DNA from: Thermothelomyces thermophilus ATCC 42464
Lineage: Eukaryota > Ascomycota > Sordariomycetes > Sordariales > Chaetomiaceae
Length of the DNA stretch: 64,000 bases
Direction of reading: 5' to 3'
NCBI RefSeq assembly: GCF_000226095.1
Contig: NC_016472.1
Location: 3,658,001-3,722,000, forward strand
The notes under the pieces were generated by a model that searched no databases, was not told where the DNA came from, and saw nothing but the letters and a program-made list of their open reading frames with translations. The stretch's first letter is position 1, and every line of letters begins with the position of its first letter. A program made the position numbers and the translations under genes. Of this stretch, positions 22,576-34,423 are shown in pieces.

Positions 22576-24006
22576 GCGTGAGAGTTTCCGACATCGCGCA
22601 AGGTGCCGGCTTCGCAACTACCAATTGGCGCTCTTGGGAAGCGCGAGGGCCTTGGCATGAATCCTTAGCTCTTGGTTTTCGTGACAGCATGCTATTGTCG
22701 ATTACGTGCTGTCCGTACGTACAAACACTGACGAGTGTTGTCGCTGAGCCGAGAAATTGAGCTCGGCGAACTCTCAATGGGGATCTTGTTTTTATCGATG
22801 CAAACCAACAGGGGCGTCCTGGGCGCCGTCCCGGAGATTGGGGGGTCAAATTCTGGCCCGTTGCTACAATTTCCGACTTGGGTCAATCAATGCGCAGAGG
22901 CGCAGATGCGTCATGCATACAAGGTGAGCAAGCAAGCTCTTTCGGCCACTGCGGGGAGATGCTGTACATACATGGGCCGCGGCTGCCTTCTTCCCAGCCA
23001 GTCTCCGCTGGCACATTCCCCTTTCAGCGCAGCATACAACGAGCTGCACCAGCATCTCAGCACTGTCGCTTCTCGTTGGCTCAATTCGGGTGTTTGTACA
23101 TACGTACAGTCTGTACCTCTGTATATACCTACATTACATACATCGTGCAATGGGTACAAGTCATTCGTAGTGTAGCAATACGGTTCGTCCTCAAAAAGGT
23201 TGCAGCTATGGGAATGGTCTCCCCGCTCCGGAAGCGAGTGAGGACGGACCTGACCTCTTGTCTACCTCCCCTGGGGGCTTGGCATAGTCATTGGTGCTGC
23301 CTTCTGATGTATGTGTGTGTCTGCTCTGTGGAAGGAGTGTGACAGCCCATCTGCCTTCGCCTCATTGAGCCAGCTGGACGACATTACAGCCTCACCACAC
23401 TGCCCGCCATCGTTGGTAGGCTAGGGCCCTCCCCCCCTTCTCTTGTTGCAGCATCATGGAGAAAAGGCAACTCCCGTCCCTACCCCGAATCAACCACACC
23501 ACCAGCATGGTCGTTTGGTAGGGGAGGGGAAGGAAGAGAGGGAAAGGGGCGGGGGGGGGGGGGGGGGGGTTTGGTGGGAGAGGGAGAGGAGAGGGGGTTG
23601 GGGTTTCGTTCAGATGTCTCGGGCTTAGTTCTGGTTGCTGCCACAAAGCGGCCTGTCTCTTAAATGTACTATGTAGACTATGTAGGTTTATTGCCGAGGC
23701 CAAGTCTTTCGTGTCGTGTCTTGCCGCCTTGCAAGAAATTCCCGGTCACATTTTTCTTGCTTTCTTTTTCCTCTTTCTAATTTTCTTTCCTACTACTCTT
23801 CTGTTGTGTTTGGCCTAGTCTTGAGTCTTTTGTTCGCTTCGCCTCTGACTTGCCAGCCCACTGCGACTTTGTGGCTTTGTTTCGTTTCCCCCGGTTTGAC
23901 ATATTGGCTGCCCTTTTGCAGCCCAACGACGGCGCCACTCACAAAACAGAGAGAGTGGGTTCCTGACTTACATTGTATGTACCTGCATCGCATAACACAA
24001 GGAACC
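22576..24006. other. intergenic between HELQ gene and small hypothetical gene
   Basis: 1.4 kb with GTAC-rich patches (22.71-22.73 and 23.09-23.15 kb), a 19-base G run (23551-23569) and a C/T-rich stretch near 23.72-23.90 kb that could be a promoter for the downstream frame. No gene seen. Confidence 0.5.
23551..23569. repeat. 19-base G homopolymer
   Basis: An uninterrupted G run inside a G/A-rich stretch (about 23515-23600); potential G-quadruplex. Confidence 0.9.
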
Positions 24007-24388
24007 ATGTCTGCGGCGCCCAGTGCTAGCTCTGATACTACTGGCCCTGCCGCTGTCCCTGGCCGCAATGCGAACACCGGCAGCAGCAGGGACGATATCA
24101 GTCTTGACCTGCTGCGGAATGCGAGTACGTCCCGTACGCTTGACGATGTCATGAGGGAACCATCCCGATCTGTTCCCGACGTCGTGGTGCTGGACTCCCT
24201 ACCTGAACCAACCAGACACAGGGATAGCCTTGACCTCAAGGAGGATCTGTGGCTGTCCAACGTCGACGGGTGAGTTGCATCTCTCTCTGCATCGGTCCCG
24301 CTCCATCGTCGCATCTTCCGGCGTGACCTACGGGGCGGGCATGGAGCGGCCAACTCGACCGTTTAGTCGCTTGGCATCATCGTCGTAG
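24007..24388 (+). CDS. small hypothetical protein (94 aa model)
   Basis: An ATG frame at 24007-24269 encodes MSAAPSASSDTTGPAAVPG, then DDISLDLLRNASTSRTLDDV and SVPDVVVLDSLPEPTRHRDS, ending at a good GTGAGT donor in phase 2. The nearest phase-compatible acceptor (24365-24366) adds seven residues and a stop at 24386-24388. The composition is that of a soluble, partly disordered protein; I recognise no domain. The second exon is weakly supported: the true 3' part may lie further on, where another frame (24591-24809, including GIDIYEGAVVIFPGGVV) also looks protein-like. A C/T-rich leader precedes the ATG. Confidence 0.35.
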
Positions 24389-25047
24389 TCTGTGTCCCCG
24401 GACACCGCGAGACCTTCTACGTAGGTGTATTATCGATCCGGTTTATGCCATTACGTGCCTCCGACTCGCTAACGGTCACCAAGGTGCACAAGAATGTCCT
24501 CAAGTGCGAGTACTTTGAGCCCCCTATCCCCTCCCCCCCACCCCCAGCAGTCCGACGCCTTTGTGAGGGCGAACCATAGACTGCCCAACGTTGCAATGCA
24601 GCCGGGCCCGCCAGTGGGCTGGCATTGATATATATGAAGGCGCCGTGGTGATATTCCCCGGGGGAGTTGTCTCCTGCACGCGCCGGATGGATGATATTGT
24701 CGATATTAACAGGGATGGGTTAATGTCCAGCTGGGGCTTAATTCTTTCGCCCATTTTCTTTTTTCAAAGTAGGGAGTCGGGACCGAATTTGGAATGCGAG
24801 AAAGACTGATGCCATGAAGAGAGTTTTTAAGTGCAAAGTACTGCGTTGACCCTTCTTCGTCTCGAGTCTCTACCTGACTTGGTTCATACTTTCTTTGATT
24901 TTTGACCGGACAAAGGCCGTCAAATCGTTGTATCCTGTGTGTTCCGCCCTAGATTTCAATCCGCGTCAAGACCAACAACTGTAGAGGTGGTGCTTCTACA
25001 TGACCTCAGGGAGATCTCTTAGATCCTGACGCGTAAGTCGAACTGGC
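24389..25047. other. intergenic or 3' part of the hypothetical gene
   Basis: 659 bp. Apart from the protein-like frame at 24591-24809 there is nothing recognisable; the right end is the 3'UTR of the convergent prolyl aminopeptidase gene. Confidence 0.4.
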
Positions 25048-26540
25048 TCAGTCGATATTATCATCCCTCAGCTTGAACAGGGCGGCAAACACCTCCTCCG
25101 ACTTGGACCTGACCGCATCGTGATACCATCCGTTGGTCTCGTGGACCTTGATCCCCTTCACCAATGCCGCGGTCTCTCGGGCCAGCTCAAAGTCGACGTA
25201 CATGTCGTCCACGTAAGAGATGGCGTACACGGGCACCTGATTCCGGCGCAGCTGATCCTCGTCATACAAGTCTTCGTCCCACTCCTCCGTCTTGGCCAAG
25301 ATGTCAGCCGCGGTAGCCATGCGCGCCAGCTCCGGCCCGGTCGTACCCTCAAAGTAAAAAGGGTAAACCATCTCGCCCGAAAAGTACAAAGGCTCGTGGG
25401 ACGGGGTAGATTTGAGGAAGTTTGCGGGATCGGCGAGCCAGGAGAAAGGTTGGAGCTCCCGTCCTATGCGGTCGGCAGCCCAATTTGAGGGTGGGGAGCC
25501 CCTTTGCTTGGTGTTGTAGATGGCCTCGTGGAGGATGGCATAGATGGGGTTGTTGTCGTAGGGGATATGGGACTCGAAGGCGGCCAGCGAGGCTCGCGTG
25601 AAGAAGCCGAATTGTTCGATGTCGGCGCCGAGGCGGAGCACAAGCGAGTGGATATCATCCAGACCGCCGTGGCTTCCAAAGGCGAGGCCCAGTGTGAGGA
25701 AAAGTTGGACGGTCAGTTTACCGCCCGATGGGAGGGGGATCCCGCCTCTGTCCTGGATGTACTCGGCAAGACGGCGGACCGTGACCATATCCTCGGAGTA
25801 CTTGCGGTAGTAGGCCGCGTTGCGCTCCATGAGCTTCCTGTAGGTGGCGCGGTAGACGTCGTCGGCGGTGCGCTTTACCGGGGCGAGGCCGCCGGTCATA
25901 AAGACCTCTCGGAGGCCCCGAGGGTACTTGGAGAGGTAGGTCAAGGCGACAAAACCGCCGAAGGACTGGCCGAAAAGGGACCACGCCTTGCGTTCCTCGT
26001 CAAAATCCTGCGTCAGACACAGCCGCACGGCCTCGAGATCGCGCACAATGCTGTTGGCGCGAAACAGCTTCAGGTACTCGGCTTGCTGCGGGGGATCGCC
26101 CTGTGCGAGGACGGAGTCGGCATTGATTGGGGTGCTGAGCCCGGTGCCGCGGTAGTCGAGGTACAGGACCTGATAGCCACGGCTGAGGGCCACCTGGGTC
26201 AAGGGCATGTTCTGCGGCTCGCGATTGCCAAAACCTGGGCCACCCTGGAGGTAGACGATATAGGGCAGCTTCTCCTTGCTGGCGAGGTCCGAAGCGGAGA
26301 GGGGCACGATGGGCCGCTCATGTTTCCTGACGCTCCGGCCGAACAGCGTCAGGGTGCCAGCATCGGGCCGGGCATGGTTCTTGGGCACCTCGAAAAAAAG
26401 TTCGGTGACGTGCAATTGACCTGACCCGTTGTGAGCGGACGAGACTCAATCGAGGATGCACACATGACATCCCGAAGGTTCCTACCAGGGAGAACATGGG
26501 ACCTGCTTCTCAGCAGCCTGGCAGCCTGAACAGTAGCCAT
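25048..26540 (-). CDS. prolyl aminopeptidase (proline iminopeptidase, peptidase family S33)
   Basis: Alpha/beta-hydrolase that removes N-terminal proline from peptides. Exons are 26486-26540 and 25048-26420 (475 aa; 65-nt intron). The short first exon encodes MATVQAARLLRSRSHVLPG and joins to QLHVTELFFEVPKNHARP, the usual N-terminal strand. The oxyanion motif is YLQGGPGFG. The nucleophile elbow GQSFGGF holds the catalytic Ser. The DYRGTGLS stretch follows the family pattern. The catalytic Asp is in the C-terminal VPVYAISYVDDMYVD region and the His in NGWYHDAVRS. No signal peptide is seen, so it is probably cytosolic. The ATG lies in exon 1; the exon 2 frame alone has no ATG at its start, which supports the splice. 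It converges with the preceding hypothetical gene. Confidence 0.92.
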
Positions 26541-27359
26541 GATCCGGTCGAAGCAGGGGATATGGGGATATGGGGATACGGGTGTTGAAAGCCTAGCAGC
26601 ACGAGCAGCCTAAAGCGGAGGAGAGGGGGGGGGGGGGTTGCACAAGGAATCGGACGGCGATAGAAGCCTGAACCGCGTTGCAAGTCAAGCTTCTTGTGTA
26701 GAGGCGGATAGCGCGGCCGGATTGCAGCACGAAATTTGCAATGAGAATGGCCCAAGAGTGTATGTGGAAAGAAATTTGGGGAAGTGTTTAAGCCCCTCGG
26801 ATGACTTGTCCTACCGTTGGGTGCAAATGATCAAACTGGAAAGAAGGGCGACTTTGCACTCTTGACCTGAAGCAAGTCATAAGGCTACCAGGCATGTAGT
26901 GTATGTGCGCAGTATGTTCTGTATGTATGTACATACACACGTACGTATACCCTTCCGTTCAAAGTTGTGCTTGGAGCTTCGAAATAATCCGTGTACAACA
27001 TGTACACCGCATATAAACTATATCCTAGTAGTATCTTCCGGTCATTATAGCAAACGGGGCCGACCCCAAGGCTCCGGCGGGGAGCCGCACCCTCCCCCGT
27101 CATCCCGCTACCTCCATCCCCATCCAGCGTAGTGTACGGACCGAGGCCTCGGGGCCCCGGAACGGTCGAACGTTGTGCCTGGTTGCCCTCGGCTTCTTCA
27201 GGCAACCCCACTTAGTGGAGCACAGCGCCTCTCCAAAACTCGGAAGAGCCTGCAGGCGCGAAGCTCTCTTTTGATCCTTTCTCGCATCTTCTGATGCAAC
27301 CAACTACACAGTACTGTATAAGCCCCGGAGCTGACAAATGCCCTGTCAGCCCATGTGAC
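26541..27359. other. intergenic, divergent promoter region
   Basis: About 0.8 kb between divergently transcribed genes. It contains a G run near 26625 and a GTAC/CATA-rich patch (26.89-27.01 kb). An in-frame upstream ATG at 27294 could extend the next protein by 22 residues. Confidence 0.5.
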
Positions 27360-28983
27360 ATGGGCAGCGTCCAGCTCCTACAGACTCTGACCGAGTCGTT
27401 CATCGCGCTCTCCGACGAGGTCCAGTCGCTGATCGATCGCAAGACCATTTTAGAACACAAGTTGCGCTACGCACACGAACAGGTAAGCACGCTTAGGAGA
27501 TTGAATGGATCCCTGATTCCTTTTCCGCCCAATATCGCTTTTTGTGATGATTTCCTTTTAGCTCTAGATCTGGAGCTGTCCTCCTCAAGGATGCACAGCA
27601 TATGGAGACAAAACACGCATTTTCTGATTTTGGCCAATCCACGCTCTCCGGCCCATGGCTTTTGCTTCCCCCACCTCGAACAATCCGGCTAACTCTAAAG
27701 CTCGATAGTATCAGTGCCTTGCCGACAAGTATGCACCGGCCGTGCCCGAGGTCGCCGAAATCCTAGCACAGATACAGCTTCCCCCAGATCTTAATCCGCA
27801 TCCCGCAGCTGCAACCGCCGCGGTGCCCTTACCGAGGCGCGGCCAGGCCGGTAACAATCAACATCAGATCGCACTGCTCATCAGGGAGGGTCGCAAAGCC
27901 GCCCAGGAGCTGGTGGCCGGCATAGTCGGTGCGAACGCCAGCAGGGAGGGGTCAACTTCCCTGGGGATGGAGGGCTTAGCGTCTGTGTCCACGGTCCTCG
28001 AGAAGGACTTCACTGTCGAAGGCAAAAAGGGCGCCCTAGCCTGCCCATTCTCAGCCAAGCCGGATCAAAATGGTGGCCTTCGTTCTGGCGCTCAGCGGGT
28101 CGACGGCTCTCAGGATCCAGCCGGCGCAGCCGACCCAACGCCGCATAAATCTTCTGATCCCATTTGCGCTGCCATGCTCGAAGATAGCACCAAACCCTCC
28201 CTTTCTGCTCCCTCCAAGTGCCCCATTCGTTTCCTAGACAAGCACTCGCCCGAGGAGATTGCCCGCTATGTTGAAACGCACAAGCATGCGATCCCTCGGA
28301 GCCATGAGGTCTGCGTCAGGCGGTACCAGAGGAACGAGGAACAGGTCAAGAAGCTCGATGCCAAGTACGGGAACCTTGTGAACATGGTCAAGGATCTCAG
28401 CCAGCTGCACCGCCCGTTGATGCCGCCGTCGCAGGACGACCTGAAGGAAGCCGACAGAGCTTCAAACAAGAGAGTAGAAGACTGGGCCCAAACCGTCGTG
28501 GCCGGCAACCCGGAGCCAGAGGACGGACCCGAGCCCCCCGTAGACGAAGAGCGCGAGGCCCGCTTTGACCGCCCCTTGCGGGATGTGCGGGTCGGAGAAT
28601 CGCCCAGCCGGCCATGGGGGATATCGGTACCCTTGGAGGCAGGTCTTCGGCAGCGCGAGCCGTCTCCGAAACCCGTGGAAGACGTTGCTCAAGCGGATAA
28701 GGAGGCCTCGGGCCCTCCAAAGTGCCCATTTGATCATACCAAGATGTTTACGGGAGCCGCCAGGCGAGAGGACACTGCGGAGCAGCCCTCCCCCACAACG
28801 AAGCCGGACGCGCCGCCGCCGAGCACGCCTCAGCCCACGTTCGTCAACCTTCCCGAGGCGCCGGCAGCGAACAGGGACAGGGCGGACCGGCCGCAGGTCG
28901 TTTTCAACATTTCCGGGCCTGTCTTCATTGGGTACCCCATGGAGCAGGCCATTGAGTTTATGAAGCAGTTTCAGGGTCGTTGA
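27360..28983 (+). CDS. conserved fungal protein of unknown function with coiled coil and Cys-Pro motifs
   Basis: Exons 27360-27483 and 27709-28983. The N terminus MGSVQLLQTLTESFIALSDE runs into a coiled-coil-like segment that continues across the intron (LRYAHEQ then YQCLADKYAP). Three Cys-Pro motifs are spaced along the protein: ACPFSAK, KCPIRFLDKH and KCPFDHTKMF. Around the second is its best-ordered block, SPEEIARYVETHKHAIPRSH, then VCVRRYQRNEEQVKKLDAKY. A long disordered, Pro/Glu-rich part follows. The C terminus has NISGPVFIGYPMEQAIEFMK, which looks conserved. I do not recognise a named domain. Cys-Pro pairs recall heme-regulatory motifs; CPxxxxxH could also be a metal ligand pair. Both are inference. 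The ATG at 27360 is preferred over 27294 on composition. Confidence 0.75.
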
Positions 28984-29041
28984 AAGGGTCACGAGCTGGG
29001 GTGGCATCGCCTACATGGTTTATTGTCTTCCTTTTCTTTTC

Positions 29042-29068
29042 TTTTTTTTTTTTTTTTTTTTTTTTTTT
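29042..29068. repeat. 27-base T homopolymer
   Basis: Follows the stop codon of the preceding gene by about 60 bp, in its 3'UTR; length uncertain in assembly. Confidence 0.9.
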
Positions 29069-29367
29069 GGGTTTCATGGCATGGCGAGCAAGGCGTTATG
29101 GGGGAAGGGGAAATATTGAAGATACCACTTAGCTGTTGGAAGGAATTTCTATCATTCACGGTTACCGAATGAAGGTTGAATTGGGAAAAGAAACAGTGTC
29201 TTTAACATCGTCCCAAGATTGGCAAGGATTGTTATATTGCGTTCCCAGAGAGACCGTCTATTTCTCCATATGCCCCAACCCTGCTCAACGCCTGCCCATC
29301 CAAACGCCGCCGTATGCAGCAACCAAGCACGGACACACACGCACTACACCGCGCATAGCCCCTCGAA

Positions 29368-30851
29368 CTATTTCTTTGCGCCGTTTGTACCTCCGTTAGC
29401 ATGACCGTTTGCCCCTATGCCGGTGCCTGCCGGCTCGTCGTCCCAGCTATCACGGTACCCGTCGCCGCCCGCCGTGTCCCATAGCGAGATGTCATCGTCA
29501 TCCATGAGGACGGCGGCATCCAGCTCGTCCGGGTCAACCATCCGCCCGTTCTCCAGGTCGTCGCCGGCGACGACTCCCTGCTCTAAGTCGCCGCTGGCAC
29601 CATCGAGGAGCGGATCACCGTTCTCCGCCTCGGCCTCGCGCGCCAGCTCGGCCGCGCGCGCCATGGTCCGCCGGTAGATGAAGACGCCGACGGCGAACCC
29701 GATCAGGCCGAAGACGAGCATGCTGATGTAGTTGACGGCGCGGTCACCCCAGCTCATCTTATCGCCCGACTCGGCCAGCAGGGCAAGCCGCGAGCCGATG
29801 AAGACGTGCACGAGCAACTTTGGCCTGGAGGGTTTATAATCTTTTTGTCAGCATCACGCCACGCACTCTACAAGGAATAATTTGGGGAGGGAAGAAAAAA
29901 AAAAAGGGGATGTTAAGGAAAGAGGTTTGAGAGAGAGAGAAAGAGGGGAGAAAAAAAGAAAGAAAAAAAAACGTACGTTGCTGCTGCTGTAGCAAGCGTG
30001 AACCTGCCGAGATCGATGCTCCCGACGGTGGCCAGGAAGCCGTTGCTCAGGCTGTAGGGGAGGGGGCAGAGGCGGATCATGACGAGGACGGCGAGGCCGT
30101 CGTGGCGGAGGGTCTGGGCGAGGGCGACGAAGCGGCGGTCGCGGCCGACGAGGCGGTGGACGCGGGCGCGCAGGGGCCCGCGGGCGACGGCGAGGAAGGC
30201 GGCGGCGGAGCCGGCGACGGTGGCGGTCGCGGCGACGGGCCAGCCCAGCGGGAAGCCGTAGACGAACCCGGCCAGGGTGACGCAGGTCGAGTAGCCCACC
30301 AGCGGCGGGAACGCCGTCGCCGCCGTCGCCAGCCACACCGGCAGCCACCCCCACCCGCCGGCCGCCGCGCGCCACGCCTGCGCGGCCGTGCCGAGCGCCG
30401 ACAGGATCGCGTGCCCGTAGGCCAGGAACAGCACGGCCGTCGCCAGCGCGGCCGCCCCCGCCACCGCCAGGAGGATCCGCTGGTAGAGCGGGAGCGAGCG
30501 GTAGAAGCGGACGTAGTGGGCGTAGAGGCTCGACAGGGCGGCTAGGGCGGTGGCGAGGAACGGGGCAGCCTCCTCCTGTTTCTGCCGCGCGGCGGCGGTG
30601 GAGATGCTGCCGATGCTGCCGGTCGCCCGATGGGAGGAGAGCCGGCGGGCGCCGGCGGGTGTCGGGTGCGGGAGTGGGGCCCAGGCGGGCCGGGTGTCTT
30701 GGTCTGGGCGGGCGGCGCCGTCGTAGTCGTCATCGGCCTCGTCATTGTCGGAGGAGGGGCGGGTGGTGATGATGGTCGGCGGAGAGGCGAATGGCCTCGG
30801 AGACTGATGATCGGAGAACAAGTCATCCTCCAAAGGAGAAGGGCCAGGCAT
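29368..30851 (-). CDS. tvp38: TVP38/TMEM64 (VTT domain) membrane protein
   Basis: Golgi/endosomal multi-pass membrane protein of the TVP38/TMEM64 (DedA-like VTT) family; relatives act in lipid scrambling and vesicle trafficking. Exons are 29977-30851 and 29368-29824 (443 aa; intron 152 nt with A/T-rich tracts). A disordered N terminus of about 120 residues is followed by a first membrane span (ILLAVAGAAALATAVLFLAY). Then come the VTT core, with STCVTLAGFVYGFPLGWP and GSAAAFLAVARG, the substrate-pore-like motif RLCPLPYSLSNGFLATVG, and after the splice PKLLVHVFIGSRLALLAESG. A last span is MLVFGLIGFAVGVFIYRR. The C-terminal tail is acidic and ends in a Gly/Asn-rich stretch. The ATG at 30851 is chosen although the frame stays open upstream. 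Confidence 0.9.
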
Positions 30852-32100
30852 CGCGGTGACTTTTTGTGGTTTGGGTTGTGTTAAGTAAGGGGGTGGTAGG
30901 TCGTCCCGGAGAACCGGGAATGGCGGAAGAAGAAGGGTGGGAAGCTTGGTGCGATGAGCTAACCTGCTGCTTGCTACCTGCGCATAACGGCCGCGTCCAC
31001 TGAATGAATGTTCCGTATCGGGTATGTGGATATGCACATACGCTGTCACGCCGTCGCCGAGATTCGCATTGGGTCCCTTTCCTTGCTGTATTGTTCTTGG
31101 AGACCGCAAGATGTCAGCGAAGAAGTACAGAGAGAGAAAGAGAGAGAGCGTCGTAAAAAAAAGAGGGTCGGCCGTGAAGTCCCATGTCGGGCTTGCCGGG
31201 GTGTTGCTGTTACAGCAGATCGGTCCAGACTTGGCGGAGCTCTGTTGGCTCCAAAGCTCAGGCCAACCAACCAGTCTAGGGTGCGGCACAGAGACCATGG
31301 GGGTACGTAAGCAGTACACCATTGGCTTCACAAGCTAGGAATTGACAAGACGCAAGGTGATTCATCTCGCCATAGTAAGGTATGTAAGAAATTTTAAGAC
31401 CGTTTTCATCGAAAAGACCAAAAGACCAGGTTCCTCCAATGTTACCTGACTGAAGAAAACTGAACTGTCAGGCATACGCAAGACCGTACAGATTATAGAG
31501 TAGAGGGCGGGACCAGAGTTGGTGCTGCCTACAGTAATCCGTACTAGCAGTAACTAGCTCTCAGCATGTCTACCGTGTAAAGTCCGATCGTGGCTGCCTT
31601 TATTTAGCAGCCTAACAGCCATCGATTGGGTTACACGGCACTCGACGGCTTCACTTGCATGGGTCTTTTCTTGTTCTTTCTCGTCGCTGCTCCTTACCAT
31701 ATCCTCCAGATGTATCATTGATTCCCAGCTCTGTCCTCTGTCGGTACTCCATACCGCCTGGGAATCATTCATTGTCGATCTTCCGGTAGATCCTAAAACG
31801 TCATTGCCAAGTACGGGGCCCACATTACCGGCACTCGCTCCGAATCATGGTCAATCATGGTCTCGGATCGGTGCCTGGCACCCTGACGCGGTAACTCCGT
31901 TCAGTAGTGTACACATGCGTACATGGGTATGTACATGTACACTACGGAGTACGAGTACACGACACTGCATTGAGAGGTCAAATTTCGACTTGACGTACTC
32001 CACTTCTCTCATAGTTGAAGTTACCTTGACTTCTCTCAGAGACGATTCCTCCGAGGAGGAAGCAAGCAACGACCAAAAAGCCCGCCATCTTCCCTGCATG
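30852..32100. other. intergenic upstream of tvp38
   Basis: 1.25 kb with no recognisable gene. It holds one exact GTACGGATTAC motif (31534-31544, reverse), a TACGGAGTAC (31943-31952) and a GTAC-rich patch at 31.91-31.96 kb. Confidence 0.5.
31534..31544 (-). repeat. dispersed intergenic 11-mer GTACGGATTAC, copy 2
   Basis: An exact copy in reverse orientation (GTAATCCGTAC on the plus strand). Confidence 0.6.
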
Positions 32101-34423
32101 TCACCTGCTCTTCCCCCCCGACGGCCCCTTGGGCGGCTCCTTACCCACCGACGTGTCCCTAACCAGCAGCTTAACCTTGCCCTCGCCGATTTCGACACCC
32201 TGGGACAGGATATCCACCTCCTCTTTGCTCTCTTCCTTCCTCGTCAGTGTCTTGCCGTCTTGCGACAGCGAGCGGTCCCAGCTGCGCGCGTCGATACCCA
32301 GGATGCCCCCCGTGCTGTTGCGGTCGCCGGGCACCGAGAACTCGCGGTACGCGTACCGCCACTCGTTGAGGAAGTTCCGGACCGCCTTGCCGACCTTGTC
32401 TTTACCGTTCTTGCTGTGGTGACCCGTGCCCGTGATGGCGTAGATCGGCCTGCTCTCGTTCACGTTCTCCATCAGGATGCCCTCGAGGTACTCGACCGCC
32501 TCCTCGGGGTGCAGCCCGTGGAGGTCCACGTAGATCTCCGGGCAGCTGGCCCTGTCCTTGTTGCGATCTTCGTACAGTTGCTGCGCCGCCTCGCGGTGCG
32601 CTTTCCGCATCAGGTCGTTCTCGCTCTGCCCCCGCAGGCTGAGCGCCTTGGCAGCCCGCGCGTCGTTGCGATTCCACGCTTGTGCAGCACTGATTTCCCA
32701 GGTCAGTCAGCGTCCAGTCGACACACCCACAAACCACAGACAGGCGAAGCAACGGACCTTTGGAGGAACTTGTTGCGGAGGCCACCGTGCTTGATGGCCT
32801 CCTGCCGTGCCTTGAGATATGCCTTGTTGGCCCTCTCGCCCGTCTCCAGCCAGGGGATATGCTTCGGGGTCGGGATCGCCTGCGCTGCCGCGCTGTTCTC
32901 CCCGTTACGGACGTTGGCTGAGCTGCCGTTACGCGGAGCCCTGCGGTTCGGCGTGGCCGGTGCTGGCGACGGCGACATCTTCACAATATCCGCCAGCGTG
33001 CTGGGCCCCGAATTCTCTTTCGACCCGTGACCATGTCCGCCCCTCTTGCCGTGATGCTTCTTGCCCTGTTTGGCGACAGCTGCGCCGAGAGACGGAAACG
33101 CATCCGCGTCATCTGGCGACGGGGCGGACTGTGTATTGTCTTTCTGTTGATGCCGACTTCCCGGCCGAGACCGGGGACGGTCGGGGTAGGTATGATGCGT
33201 CTTGAATCCCGGTGGAGGAGTGACCCCCAGTGTGGGGTAGTTGGCCGTAGTCGCAAAGAGTTGCTCTGGCGTGCCTGGTTGCAGCGCTGGAAAGTTGCTG
33301 TAGTCCTGTAGATTAACGGTTGCATGTTGCGCTGGCGGTGTGCCGGCGCCATCGATATGCAGGCGGTTGACGAGGTGTGCCGGATCGTGCGAGAAAATAC
33401 AGGTATTGCCGGCGAGGCAGTTGCCCGCAACCCAATACCTAATATCCCTTTGTCAGTGTTTCTGTCCGCCCCAGATGCTTTTCTCCCAACTCACTTGCAG
33501 ATGTGACTGCTCAGGTCGTGGCTGAACCGGCAATCGGCACGCAGGCACTGGCCTGTGGAAAGGTAGAATTTGCAGATGACACCCGACTTCTGTTGTTCCG
33601 CCGGGGTACCCGGGCGTCCATCGGAATTCATTGCTTTCCCGATAACCACTCGGTTTTCTTCAGCCTTTGCAGCTGACGCAAGATTGTCCTGAACCTGATT
33701 CTCCATGATGGCCGCAACAGTAGCACCCAGGTCGTAGCCATGCATGGCGAGAGAAGCGCTAATCTCCTCATCCGACTTGGACTGCCCGAGGATTGACCGC
33801 AGCATATCGTAAGGTGTCATGTCTGTCTGCTGCTGCTGGGTGGAAACAAATTCAGGCGCGCTGACGTTCAGACCATTGGAACCACCAACCGAAGACGTAA
33901 CGCTGACTGCATCGTCGCTCACTAGCCAGTCCACGTTGTCCGACTGATACTCGCCAAACACCTCCTGTGACGGCGTGTCGTCCTGGGCAAACTGGTAGGC
34001 GTTCAGGCTCGGGCTGTGAGGCACGGGAGCAGCAAACGTCAGCCTCGGAGACGGTCGCGGAGATCCAAACGGGGACGCAGTCGACGACTTTGTCCGATTC
34101 AGTGGTGTATGCAGGAAGCCTGGCGGGGCAAGTGGGCTAACACCCAGCCGCGGCGAACTCGAGAGCGGGGTCCCAGAACCGCGCCAGGATGCCGGTGACG
34201 GGCGTCGCAGGATACTCTGCCGTATTGGTGGCGGCGACGTCGCGCTCCTCCCTCCTTCTCGGTATCTCCATAATGCATCTAATACGGCATTCTCCAGGGC
34301 CTGCCCGGTCAGGTTTGTCTTTTCTTTGAGGAGCTCTTCGAGTTTGTCCGTCTTGTCTTCGTCTTCGATAGAAGAGTCCTGGAGAACGGGCAAGCAAATC
34401 TCGTATGTCTCGTCGGAGACCAT
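32101..34423 (-). CDS. CCCH zinc-finger and SMR-domain protein, putative RNA endonuclease
   Basis: Exons 33495-34423, 32758-33438 and 32101-32689 (732 aa). In order: an acidic N-terminal helical region (SSIEDEDKTDKLEELLKEK); a Ser/Pro-rich linker; a CUE/UBA-like helical segment (about 215-255: MTPYDMLRSILGQSKSDEEI, then LAMHGYDLGATVAAIMENQ); two CCCH fingers, CKFYLSTGQCLRADCRFSH and, across the first splice, CKYWVAGNCLAGNTCIFSH. A basic His/Gly-rich linker follows, then a Smr-N-like segment (ARAAKALSLRGQSENDLMRK) and a C-terminal SMR domain with VDLHGLHPEEAVEYL and ITGTGHHSKNGKDKVGKAV. The DLH and GTG elements are those of active SMR nucleases. Cue2/NONU-1-type SMR proteins cut mRNA at collided ribosomes in no-go decay. 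The CUE-like plus SMR pairing suggests that role here, by inference. Confidence 0.88.

Noticed and set aside
25504-26424. 306-codon frame opposite the prolyl aminopeptidase
   Set aside because: Antisense shadow; the minus-strand frame contains the catalytic triad motifs.
27294-27359. 22-residue N-terminal extension of the Cys-Pro motif protein
   Set aside because: The ATG at 27360 begins a compact helical segment; the upstream codons look like leader sequence. It cannot be excluded.
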